This document shows positions 15,443 through 27,040 of a DNA stretch of 64,000 bases, piece after piece. Source of the stretch: Psoroptes ovis (Eukaryota; Arthropoda; Arachnida; Sarcoptiformes; Psoroptidae); contig PQWQ01000002.1 in assembly GCA_002943765.1 (NCBI GenBank), positions 1,364,001 to 1,428,000 on the forward strand, in the 5' to 3' direction. Position 1 is the stretch's first letter. Every line of letters starts with the position of its first letter. The position numbers and the translations under genes are program-made. The notes beneath the pieces are model-generated. The model was not told the origin of the DNA. It saw only the letters and a program-made list of their open reading frames with translations, and made no database searches.

Positions 15443-18400
15443 TGGTTGCAATCAATATCTGTTAAATGTATCAAGGTATATTTGTGTGTGCAAATGTGTG
15501 TGCGTTTCTGTGTTTGTAAAACCACCTCGACGATGACCATTCTTTGTTGAATGTTTGTCGAAACTATTTTTCATGAAAACACAAGAAAAGCCTTAAAGAA
15601 TATGTTTTGATGGTAGATGGTCAATGATGATGATTATCATTGGCAATGTTGAACAATGTTGTTGTTGCTAGCTGTTGATTATTTGTGTGAAATTCGTAAA
15701 AAAAGAATCAACGATGCCTTGGGCATTGTTGTTGAATATATATTTTCTGACTTTTTTTCGCTGCAGAAAAATTAAACACAATCTTTAAAATTTTGAAATG
15801 AATTTAAATTTTCAAAGATTAACAAGAGAAATTATCGAATATCAAATGTGACGATTCTTGTGATTTTGTACTGAAATTTTCGGTAAAATTTTGCGTAATT
15901 AATTATCATTAATTAATTGAAAAACTAATTATGCACAATTTTTTTATAATTTGCTCGAAATTTAACACATAAACACGTTGTGAGAATTAAAAATCAAAAT
16001 TCAGGTAAATTTAGGTCAATATTCAGTTTGAAAAAGAGAAAACAAGTACCGAATAAGACTGCTGATTGTTGATTATTAATTAATGTGTTGCCTACTAATT
16101 AATTGTTTGTTCAATTTTTCACATTTCAATTTCTTCATTTGCGACATAAATTTGAAAATAACATTTTTTCATTGATATGAATTAATAAATGAAAAAAAAA
16201 TTATCAACAAATCAACACGATGATGGTCTTGATGAACGTGATGATGATTATCGAAACAGAAAGCAAAGAAATCGTTCAAACAAGTTGCAATCATTTGATG
16301 TTTTTGGCTGAAGATATAAAATTAACCAGTAAAAAAAAAATGGATTATATTTTGACTAAGAGGAAATCTTTGATGATAATAAATTTGCTCTATTTGTTCA
16401 ATTTTCAATTCCACTTCTTTTCCAAAATACCAATCAAAAATTTGATTTGAAAATTGAACAAAAAAATAATTTAGACATTATTTTCTGATATTTAATGCAC
16501 AAGCATCAATTTTGAATTTGTTTTTTTTTACTTTATCGATATTTTGAAGAATCAAAATGCAAATGTAAAAACAAAATCAATCCCCAATATCAATCAATAT
16601 GTTTTCACAATGTTATCATCATTGATATTGATAATATTTTTCTAAGAAAATATCAAAGTATCAACAATTATCATTATTATTATTATTATGTGTTATAATA
16701 TTTAGTATTTTTATGATTATTATTCTAAATATAAAATTTTGAGCAATATCTGATTCAATAATGATTATAATGTTTTTTTAAAATGCAAAAATATGCATAG
16801 AAAATCAATTGTAAATTTTATCATTGTGATTTAAGATATTGAATGTTTATCCAAAATACATTTTGGATGTTATTTTTTTGCCTTTTTTACATTTTAATTA
16901 TCAAATAATGCTAATAATAATAATCAAAATAGACACCCAGAAAAAAAATATCAAAGATGACGGCAATTGATTAATACAATTTAAGAAAAATGTTACAATT
17001 TTTAAATATTCAAAAACACATTGTTCAAATCAATTAACCTTGCTCGAGCTGCTTCAATTTTGTTTTTTTTTTTTTTTTTTTGTCTTAAATAAACTAAATT
17101 AAATTATTTTCCTAAAAATTCAATTTTTCTCTAACTGATTGATTGATTGATTGATTTTGATGATTGATACGAAATTTGGAGAAAAATTGAATGAAAGATA
17201 TTAAATTTTACCAGAATTTTTGTTTGGGAAAAATTTTAAATTCAATTTAATATTTGAAAAATTATTGTTTGAATTATAAATTATTATTATTATTATTTGC
17301 CATCAATTTATAAATTTAATGTACCGAAAAAAGAAAAATTGGGAGAAAGAAAATAAGAATCCATTGTTTATAATATATTTGATATTTTTCGGTTAGATTT
17401 TTAAATTTAAATTCAATCTTTGTGTATTTCAGTGATGATCGGGTTGATTTGTGTGTGTGTGTATTGTTATTACTACTTTGTTTTGTTTCTTGAAAATTTG
17501 AATCAAAATCAAATTTCGATTATTTATTTGATTGAAAATTAACAAACAAACATTTATTCAAAAACATTTACCAAAGACAGATTGAAAAGAAAAACAGATC
17601 AAGGCAATGAAAATTCAATGTGAATTGAATTGAATTGAATCAAAGACGAAACGAGAAAAACAAAACCAAATTATAAATTTATAAATTTCTGTTTCTTTGT
17701 TGTTGTTCATTTAAAAATCGTTTTTTTTATTAACATTGGTGGTCTTTTTTTTTGTTTCTTTGAATTTTCTTTTTATTTGATTTGTTCATCAGAAAATGTA
17801 TCTGGTTTCTGACAACAATTTTCAAATTTTTGATTGAATTTTAATGAAAAACAAACACACATTGATAATGTTGATGTTTGAATTGAAATTCAAAAATTAA
17901 ACATTTGAAAGACATGAAAGATTTCTTTCTTATTTTTAAGAAATCGTCCAGTGACCAGAAGAAAACACGTGCGTGGGCTATTCTTCAATCATCATTATCT
18001 AATCATATCAATTTTTTTTTTTTTTTTGGGTTTGAACAAAAAAAATCTTTGATTCCTGCTTTGCTTGAAACAATCAAACATTTTGAAAGTCCATAGAATT
18101 TTCGTACTTTTCTTCAGAACAAAAAATCAAATAAAATTTCTGAAAAAAAATTTGTGAATGGCCATCGGCAAAAAAGATAACGAATTTTAAACTATGTTCG
18201 AAGACACATAGATAAATAAATTGAATAAAATAAAAACAAACAAAAGTCAAATAAATAAAATATAAAATTTCAAATGAAATAAATTTTGTTTTCTTTACGA
18301 GAAACAAATGAATAAATAAATAAATTTCTCATATTTGGTACAATTTATCAGTACAAATACCAAAGCTCAAATTTTCCCGTAAGATGTTTGTGTGAAAAAT

Positions 18401-19042
18401 TGAAAAACCTATGACCAGAAGAACAAAAATTGAAACAAAATCTCTGACATTGGCATTGAAAATGGTGAATATGATAGCTTCAATAATCATTCAATTGTGA
18501 ATTCAATTCAAAAAATGAATGAATTAATAATTGAATAAAATAAATAAATGAAAAAAGATAAGATGCTAAAACAGTGATTACAACCCGAACCGTATAGGAT
18601 AATATTTGCACAAATTCGTGTTTGATATTCATATTCATACAATTTTTCGGACAAGAGACAAGATCGATGAATGGCAGTAGGATGCTTGTGTCGTTACTTG
18701 CTTATGTGATGTTTGTTGTATGCTGAAGGAATATGTGAATATGTTTTGAAATATTTCTCCACCTTTTCTTGAATGAATTTTACCACCTTATGTGTATGAA
18801 AAACAAACATTTTAGCAGTCAAATTGTACATATTTAAAAATATAAGAGTATGTGAGTGTGTGCTTGTTCAAATACAAATATTGCATGAATGAATATTTGA
18901 TATTGATGCTCTCTATAATAATACAAAAATTGAATCATCCATTGAACACTATCGTCTTTTACGATTCGGTAAATAATTCTACGTAAAAATTACAAATTCA
19001 AAATTTTTGAATCGTTTGATCATTCATTCAATTTCCAAGGGT

Positions 19043-19060
19043 ACACACACACACACACAC
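19043..19060. repeat. (AC)9 microsatellite
   Basis: A short AC dinucleotide tract in intergenic DNA, followed by one interrupted unit. Confidence 0.85.
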
Positions 19061-19463
19061 TCACACATTTGCAATTCCAGTACCATTTCCAATGGCCAAT
19101 TTACAGGCAAAAAAAAATGAAAATGAAAATTATCCATGAAAATGTTTTTATTATCCGTTAAAATTTTGATAGAAATCTAAAATTTCTTATGATAATAATA
19201 ATAAAAGAAAATTGATTTCATCAATAAAAATTGAATTTTGAACAAGTTAGGGCTTGAAATTTCTTCAATTTTACCTTTTCTTCTTACAAATTTCAATTTT
19301 ATTTCTTTGGTCATTTTAAGGTTGTCATAAAAATTTCTTTATTCATTTTTTTTCCATTTTTTTGATTGATTTTTTCTAAAGTGAGAAGTGATAAAAACAT
19401 TTGAAAGAAAAGAAAAAAAGTCTTCAGACATCGGTTACCTATGAACCTTCATCAGCAATAGCA

Positions 19464-19568
19464 CCAGCAGCAACAACAACAACAACAACAATTAAAATAA
19501 ACGAAACACTTCACATTCATATTTGACATGTAAATTGTTATTGTTGCTGTTGTTGCTGCTGCTGTTGT
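19464..19568. repeat. inverted CAA/TTG trinucleotide repeat
   Basis: A left arm of AGCAGCAACAACAA type near 19467-19491 is matched about 45 nt later by a right arm of TTGTTATTGTTGCTG type ending near 19568. Together they form an imperfect stem of about 30 bp. It may be two trinucleotide microsatellites in opposite orientation or a cruciform-prone hairpin. Confidence 0.6.
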
Positions 19569-20587
19569 TTGAACCATTTGTTTATTAGTTTGTTTGTTTT
19601 AGTCATTGAAATTTTAAAATTTTTTCATTTTTATCTTCTTCTTCTTCTTCTTCGGTTTCTTGATTCATTCATTCGATACAATCAACTGAAAAAAACAATG
19701 TTTGCCGACAAATGATTCAAATTTTATATGAAACATTTTCCATTTTCTTGTATTGCAAAAAAAAAATCAAAGAAATGAAAATGAAAATGAAGAAAACACG
19801 CATTCTTTGGCCAGTAATGATAATAAAAAATGAAAATGAAAATTGATTTATCAAATTTATAATTGACTGTATATTTTTTTTAAGAAATTCAAACGTGTAT
19901 TTGTTTTAAATTTGATTGAATGTTTGATTTAAAACAAACAAACAAATGAATCAATGAAAATCACATTGAAATCGTGTGTTTTATCATTCAATTTCAATTG
20001 TGTGTGTCAGAATTAATTTTCATCCATTCATTTTTCATCATTGAAAATTAAACAAAACCTTTGACCTTTTAAAGATGAAATGATTGTTATTATTATTTAA
20101 TTGTTTTTGTTTTTATTGCTAAATTTGATTGTATTTCGATAACGAACTATAATAACGATAATAATAATAATAATAACAAATATAATAACAACCAAGCCAA
20201 TCAATCAATGGATCCGGCTTTTATTGATTTTATTTTATTCTTTTTTAAATTCATTGTTTTTTGAATTTAAATGAGAATAATTTTGTTGTGAGAAAATAAA
20301 AACTGCCAAATCATTCAATTTTTCAGAGAAGCAAAATCTTCAATAATTATCATTATTTAAATGGACAGTTATTACTTGTGTCATTATTATGTAAATGTTT
20401 TTGGAATAATTTTCAATGATTTTGAAAGATTGAATAAACATTTGCCAGCATTTGTTTGCTGATAATGAAATTCAAAACTATTCTCCTCTATTCATCTCTT
20501 CACGGTATTTAGCAATCACCTGCTTGCTTTTTTGTTAGTCTAATGATAAAACCAAACAAAGACACGAACTGATTGATTTGAATCAAA

Positions 20588-20654
20588 ACTGAAGTCATTT
20601 GCAAAGGAATGCCATGTGATAAGCGTAAACATCCTTTGCAAGTCGTCAAGCAGT
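20588..20654 (+). other. short stem-loop of unknown role
   Basis: TTGCAAAGG at 20599-20607, then a bulged A and ATG, pairs with CATCCTTTGCAA at 20630-20641 around an 18-nt loop. An outer ACTG/CAGT pair (20588-20591 and 20651-20654) lies beyond a mismatched internal region. It sits in a locally GC-richer patch. A hairpin RNA is possible but nothing further supports one. Confidence 0.2.
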
Positions 20655-21324
20655 CTGTATCGAAGATCTATAACTTATCATGATGTGAAATTAGATTGAA
20701 AAATAGAAAAAGTAGATAAAAATATTTATTCAATTCTTGAATTCGATTCCTAAATTTTTGAAAATTGACCATCTGGATGTTATCTAGTTTTACATAGAAT
20801 TTGATATTTATGATATGATCATTGATATCACCCACATAATGTCATTATAAAAATGAATTTTATTTGGATTTTAAAAATGATATCGAATTGAATATTGTGT
20901 AGGATGATCATTTTCGTTAATCAAATCTCTTTTGAACACAGAAAAATGACGAAATTTGTCACCGTAAATGGAAAGTAATTGAATCAAAACGATGCAGAAG
21001 CTACTCTAAGAGCCATTATCTTTATTTTAGAATGATGAATTTCGATTCATTATCAAATAATCAGAAAAATCCATGAAATCATTTTAGCTTTTCAATCTAA
21101 TTTTTTTTCAAATACGAAATAGCATTTCTGCCATCTTCAGGTGATAAACTAAATTTTTGCAGTAAAATAGTTTTACAATTCATTCAATTTTAATCAATAA
21201 ATTAATTATGACAATGTTAATTTGTTTCTTAATGATCATCGGGAATGGTTTAAAATAGTGATGATAATTATGAGAATGAGAATAATGACTAATGAATCAC
21301 GATTAATCAAGATATGAAAAACAA

Positions 21325-22558
21325 TCAAGATCTTATGATGAAAAATATGAATAATAAAAATAAAAATAAACCGGCACCAAGTATTAATTTCAATTTTCTC
21401 ACTCGACTAATACTTCGATGAGCTCTCTCTAAACTCACGGCACCCAATTCAACTTTATGTTCAACTTGTTCAATATTATAATCGATACGATCTAGTGCTG
21501 AACCTTGATCAATAACAAGAGTTTGTATTTCTTGAAATAATTGATTCAATTCAACAAATGATTTCATTATTGTATTCATTTCATTCTGTCTTTCACGTAA
21601 ATGCTCATTTATTGATTGATCCATTTTAATTTGATCATCTAATGATATTTGTAATTGTTTCTGCTGTTGTTGATTGTGATCATTATTATGACCATTTTTG
21701 AAAAAAACTGAATCATCTTCAAATGATGTTTGTATTAATCGATCATCACGATTATTCATATTTAATTCATCTTCAAATAATTCGGTATCGAATGTAATAA
21801 CAAATTCTGGATCAATTTTTGTTGCTTCATTACGTCTTTCAAAATATACACGTTGACATGAACGAAATAATTGAGTTAAAGCAACAATTTCTTGTACTTG
21901 AAACTGGAATATATTGCGAATAATATTAGAAATCATACGTTGTTGCTGTGTTGGTTTCAAATTACCATTCATTTGGCCATACGATTTTAAGGTTTTAAAA
22001 TGCATCACTATCGAATGAAGACGATTGAATAATACATTCAATTCTTGACAACGTCTTTCAATTTCCATTTCATAATTTTTCATTTTTTCATTGGCAATGT
22101 CATCAGCGAAGATCACCGTATTTTGTTCTTTGAGATGTTCTATTTGAATTTTTTTCAACTGTTCAACTACCGATTGGATAAAGAATATTAGAAATTAATC
22201 ATTTATCTAGAAAAAAAACAATACTTTTTTCCCTAATATTGAAAGACTCATAACGGAATTCATCCAACGACGATATCCATGATGGAAATGCATTATCATT
22301 TATCAATTGTGAATTATTTTCATTATCACTGTATTTATGATTCGTTAATTCCATATCATATATTTCCTCATCATCATCACCGACCAATTTAATGCGTTCA
22401 TCATCTTTATTGAACTTTAATTTAAAAGAAAATAAAACAATTAATCGAATGAAATCAAAGAATATTCAGATCTAATTTACGTCTCTATAGAATGAACGAT
22501 TTTTTTGTGCATTATTCCTTAATAGAATAAATGTTTCATTATGACTACGATGAGTCAT
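21325..22558 (-). CDS. STX16: syntaxin-16, Qa-SNARE of trans-Golgi/endosome traffic
   Basis: Membrane-anchored SNARE for retrograde fusion of endosomal vesicles at the trans-Golgi network (Tlg2/syntaxin-16 family). Three exons join in frame: 22558-22481, 22414-22225 and 22166-21325, with introns of 66 and 58 nt, giving 369 aa (human protein about 325). The N-terminal peptide reads FILLRNNAQKNR, matching the conserved syntaxin-16 N-peptide known to bind the SM protein Vps45. The WISSLDEFRYE segment and the helical Habc region follow. The SNARE motif contains IDQGSALDRIDYNIEQ with the zero-layer Gln near residue 307. The last 21 residues are a tail anchor ending in IIRS. Short Asn/Gln runs lie in the linker near 22-23 kb-side residues of the last exon. 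The start codon is 346 bp from that of GLYCTK on the other strand, so the two probably share a promoter region. Confidence 0.92.
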
Positions 22559-22903
22559 TTTGATTATTTTAACAAATGATGATCGAATTTTATGTCAAGA
22601 TTTGAAATATGTTACTGATTCCGATTTATTGTTGATACTGCAGCTTAATTCATGGTAATAATAATTCTGAAACAAGGTAACGTTGAGTTTATTAATTGAA
22701 TTTCAATAAATTAAAGTTGTTTTTAATCACAGAATCGAAAAAAATTGATAAATAAATATTGGAAAATGCAAATAATTTTAATCTAATGAAACAGATGTTA
22801 ATAAATTGTTTATTTTGATTTTTTTTCATTAATCACTAATTGTTCCGATTTCTACTGTTCCAACTATTTCAACAGTTATTGGTCCCAATTATATCATCTA
22901 GAA
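22559..22903. promoter_or_regulatory. shared divergent promoter region of STX16 and GLYCTK
   Basis: Exactly 345 bp separate the start codons of two divergent genes, and no reading frame of interest lies between them. Both 5' UTRs and promoters must fit here unless upstream leader exons exist. No TATA box stands out from the AT-rich background. The call rests on layout alone. Confidence 0.5.
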
Positions 22904-24364
22904 ATGTCCAAATGTTCAAATTATTTAATTTTGAATCAAATATTTAGATCGGCTATCAATGCCGTTTTACCTCGTCAATTAATACGTTCATCAATTCGTA
23001 TTGAAAATGACCAATTGTTAATACAAAATGGACCGAAAAAATTGCATAGGATCAAAATCATTGATCGTGATATTTTTTTATTTGGAGCTGGTAAGTTCAA
23101 TTTTTAATTGTTTTATTTCTTATAAAATTAAATTCAATTTCATTTAGGTAAAGCAATTATAGGAATGTGTCAAGGATTTCTTGAACAAATCGATCAATCA
23201 AAAATATCAAACATACGTATCAATGGCCATTTAAATATACCTTTTGCTTCAGTGATAGAAGATAGATTTTTATTCTCGAAATACAATACCTTTTATTATG
23301 AGTGTGCAAAAAATAATTTACCTGATGATTTTTCAGTGAAAAATTCCAAAAATTTAATGTATAAACTTCATAAACATGTAACTAGCCATCCGAATCCATT
23401 AATAATTGGTTTTATATCTGGTGGTGGCTCTGCACTATTATCGATGCCAAATGAATCAATCACATTACAAGAAAAATTAAATGTTATCAATACATTAGTA
23501 AAATATGGTGCCAATATTGTTGAATTGAATTCTATTCGTGGTTGTCTGTCACAGGTCAAACATGGAAAATTGGCACAAAAAATTTTTAATTGGAATCCGA
23601 ATACTGAACTTGTTACATTTATTATTAGTGATATAATTGGTGATCCAGTTGAAATGATCGCAAGTGGTCCAACTGTCTTTCCAACAATCTGTATGGAGCC
23701 TAATAAAGTTTTACAAAAATACTCCATAAAATTTGAAGATAAAATAATTGAATTAATTAATAATGAACAGAGGAAAAAAATGCCTACCGAAATCAATTTG
23801 ACAAATATTCTGATTGGTAATAATTCTATTGCATTAAATCAAGCAAGAAAGCAAGCTGAAAATCTAGGATTTAAAGTAATAATGTTAGGCTCAGGATTAT
23901 CCGGTGAAGCTGTATCAATAATACAAAAATTTCTTAATGAAATTCGTAATCATAAGATATCCGATGAAGACTATGTTAAATATAAAGGCATAATTTGGAT
24001 TGCCGGTGGTGAAGTAACTATAAATATGAATCAAGCAACTAAAACTACCGGCATTGGTGGTCGATGCCAAGAAATGGGATTATTATTTTTGGATGAAATG
24101 AACAAAATCAATATGAATGACAAAGAAATTCATGCATTATTTGCTGGAACTGATGGACAAGATGGACCAACAAATGCTGCTGGTGTAGTATTGAAATGGC
24201 CATTTAAATATGATGATAATAAGTTGCAACAATCATTACACAATCACGATTCATATAATTTTTGGAAAGAAAATGCACCAGAATGTTTGTTAAATACTGG
24301 AATAACTGGCACCAATGTGATGGATATTTATTTAATGATGATTAAATTTGAAAAAAACCATTGA
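22904..24364 (+). CDS. GLYCTK: glycerate kinase (GLYCTK, MOFRL family)
   Basis: Phosphorylates D-glycerate with ATP in serine and fructose breakdown. Two exons, 22904-23090 and 23148-24364, are joined over a 57-nt intron (GCTG|GTAAGT to TTTAG). The junction rebuilds LFGAGKAIIG and the protein is 467 aa, against about 520 in human. Family hallmarks in order: the Gly-rich ISGGGSALLSMP near residue 151, NSIRGCLSQVKHGKLA, SDIIGDPVEMIASGPT near 225, IAGGEVTI and TGIGGRCQEMGL near 364, and AGTDGQDGPTNAAG near 396 in the MOFRL domain. No mitochondrial presequence is obvious. It is divergent from STX16, and FKBP15 begins 147 bp after its stop. Confidence 0.93.
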
Positions 24365-24505
24365 ATCTGCGCACCATCTGGCATAGTTTGTCAAAAAAAA
24401 TCATCCCAAATTGTATTGTTTATTTTACACCATCATTGATTTTGAAAATTTTAAAAAAAATTTATTTTTCTGTTTTATTTGTTTTGGGCGAACTTGTCCC
24501 CATTG

Positions 24506-24511
24506 AATAAA
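24506..24511 (+). terminator. AATAAA abutting the FKBP15 start codon
   Basis: This is the first plus-strand AATAAA after the GLYCTK stop, 141 nt downstream, and it is followed immediately by the presumed ATG of FKBP15. If used, GLYCTK transcripts would end inside the first exon of FKBP15. It may equally be chance in AT-rich DNA. Confidence 0.3.
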
Positions 24512-26641
24512 ATGTTGAAACTTGATTCAAATGACAATGACGATGATGGGGATGATGATTTGATCGAAATAATGAAAAGGTATTGAAATTTTTAATTGAA
24601 TCAACAATAATTCAGTAATTGATTTTTTCAAATTCAAGCAAAAAGAAATTATCCAACATCTTTGATGATGATGATGATGGTGATAACATATCGATTGAAG
24701 ATTCTAAATCGAAATTGTTTTACAAACCAAAACTAGATAAACAGAAAAATGATGAAGATATATCAAGAAAATCATTTAATGCATCATCCAGTAATCATTC
24801 ATCATCTAAATTGAGTGTATTGATTGCATTAGCTGTCAATGTTTATAAATTGTATGTTTTTTTTATAAATTTTATTTTAATAATTGAAATCTCATGAATT
24901 TTTTGGATTTATCCACTATTCAACAGTGAAAATTCTCAATATTCATATGCAGGAAAATTTGGTCTTGCTTTATGTGGGAATGATAATGAATCATTTTATC
25001 GTATCATAGCGTATACGGCAAAAAATCAACCAATATTTTCTGCAACGATCTTTGAAAATTTTTCATTAATCGTGAGTTAATCAATCATTTTTCCTTTTGT
25101 CTTTATTTTTCAAGCAATTCTTTTATTTTTAGTGCCAAGAAAAAAATTATTGCCTAATTCAAGATGATCAACGACAAAAATGGTCAATATTATTCAATGA
25201 TTATGAAGATGTGTGTAAATTTTGTCGTTACATTGCTCATTGTTTATTTTCAGTACGATTTCATAAAAATGAAAATAAAATTGTTTCAATAAAACAGCCA
25301 TTAGGTTACCACAAACCGATGAATGATGAATGGTGTAAACAATTTGATTCATCAAATATAATGATTTGTTTCTACGTATCGATAACAATGTTCGACATTA
25401 ATTGTTCGCCAAATTATTCTAAGCAACAAAATGTTTGGCTTGATAAATATAAACATTGTTGTAAATTGAATGATGATCATGAACGAAATTTATTGAAGAA
25501 AATTTGTAAGAATCCGCGAGAACGTTATTATATTATTATATTGAATTCCCAATTAGATGGATTCCGTAATATCATTCCTATGAAAAAAATTGAGAAATTT
25601 ATCCAACAACAAAAAAATAAGACATGTAAATTAGCTATAGAAATTGAAATGATTGGTTTTGAAAAAACCGATCAATCTGATTCTAATCAAAAATCCTCTA
25701 GTCCCCAATCAGATGATAAAACTGATGAAATGCCATTAGCTGAAAAAAATATCAAAAAAACCCTTAAAGATGATAGTGGCAACAAAAGTGAAGATTTAGC
25801 GGCCAAAATGTCGCGAATTGGTGCAATGCCGATTTTTCCTATGATTCAACATCAACAAGAGCAACCGCAACAACAACAAAATGTATCCACTGTTCAATGC
25901 AATACTATGAATGAAAATAAAAAATCGCATAATTATACAAACGATAATTCATCCATTGAAAATTTGGAAAAATTTTTACAAATTAAATTCGATTTGGTGG
26001 AAAAAAATTTTGATGATTTAAAAAATCGAATCGAAAAGGTCAAAATTAATAATGATGAAAATTGCAATCGCAATCATAATAATAATATATTGCAACAAAC
26101 AACTTTATCATTAGATTCAGCAATATTAATGAATTCAATACAAAAAATTTTAACCGAAAATAATCAATTAAAAGCAGATATTGAGGAAAAAAAATTAGAA
26201 ACAACACGATTACAGCAAAAATTGTTTGAATTAATTGATCGTAATAATGAAAATTGTTCCACTCCAACATCATCATCATCAAATAATGAATTAATATTGA
26301 ATTTAAAAAATGAAATCATCGATCTCAAAGATCATATTTATCGATTAAAAGAAGAGAATAATGAATTAATTATCAAAAGCAATAATCATAATAATAATCC
26401 GGCACCAAAACCACGACAACGTAATCAATCGAAACAACAATTATTATCATTATATCAAGAAATACGTGAAAAATTTTTTCAACATCCAAATATTGATTCA
26501 TTTAATGATAATGAGTTGAAATTGATTGAAAAAATTTTCGATGATATCTCATCAATACAACAACAGCGACATTTGCCGCAAAAATCATCAATAAATAATG
26601 ATGATGATTCGATTATTAGTGATAATATTGTTAATCAATGA
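24512..26641 (+). CDS. FKBP15: FKBP15 (WAFL) homologue with degenerate FKBP domain
   Basis: In vertebrates FKBP15/WAFL links early endosomes to actin. Four exons join in frame: 24512-24579, 24639-24851, 24927-25071 and 25133-26641 (introns 59, 75 and 61 nt), giving 644 aa against about 1,219 in human. A short acidic N-terminus like the human one precedes the WH1-type domain (about residues 78-185), with SYAGKFGLALCGN and QDDQRQKWSILFNDYE. The FKBP region follows but is badly eroded: only the strand around ERYYIIILNS aligns, and the usual isomerase pocket residues are not recognisable. Next comes AAKMSRIGAMPIFP, resembling the human motif after the FKBP domain, then coiled coils at about 468-560 rich in N/E/Q/K, and a C-terminal helical tail. 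The long human coiled-coil region is much reduced. ATG 24512 is the only ATG in its frame after a TGA at 24443. Confidence 0.85.
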
Positions 26642-26924
26642 TCAAAAAAAATGATTTGTGATTATTTCGGTAAAAAAATTGCAAACTTGATGTTTTATAC
26701 TTGTCAAAATTAAAGAAAAAATGAATTTTTGAATGATAACTAGGAAATATGACTTGATTTTTTCTTCTGCTTATCGTTTGTATGTCAATTATCAATGATA
26801 ATCCTGATTTTAAATGAAAGTAATTTTTTTAAAAAGAAAAATGATATTCTCAGAGTATAAAAGTTTTTGAATTTGAATATTATATCTTTTTACCAACAAA
26901 AATATGAACTTTTTGAACAATCAA

Positions 26925-27040
26925 TGGCTATAGACTGGCAATTTTTTCGATTTTTCAAAAAATTTGGTAAGCCTGTAGACTGGCAATTTATTAAGAAAAA
27001 TCTAATCTAAGGGTATAGTCTTTGGAAATTTTTTCGATTT
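26925..27040 (+). repeat. imperfect three-unit tandem repeat
   Basis: The string TAGACTGGCAATTT occurs at 26931-26944 and again at 26976-26989. A decayed third version, TATAGTCTTTGGAAATTTTT, begins near 27014. Units are about 40-45 nt. It lies just past the FKBP15 3' end and its function is unknown. Confidence 0.5.

Larger units (their letters stand above)
7861..21324. other. 13.5-kb region without recognisable genes
   Basis: No frame on either strand resembles a known protein. It lies between the 5' end of dpp and the 3' end of STX16, so leader exons, introns and enhancers of dpp are the likeliest content; this is inferred from position only. Visible structure: CA/GT microsatellites near 15421 and 19043, poly-T runs (for example 17063-17081), an inverted CAA/TTG repeat at 19464-19568 and a short hairpin at 20588-20654. 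A GC-richer patch at 10340-10450 has a donor-like CTGCA|GTAAGG on the minus strand and might be an untranslated exon. Confidence 0.5.

Noticed and set aside
23368..23796. 142-codon minus-strand frame
   Set aside because: Antisense shadow of the glycerate kinase exon.
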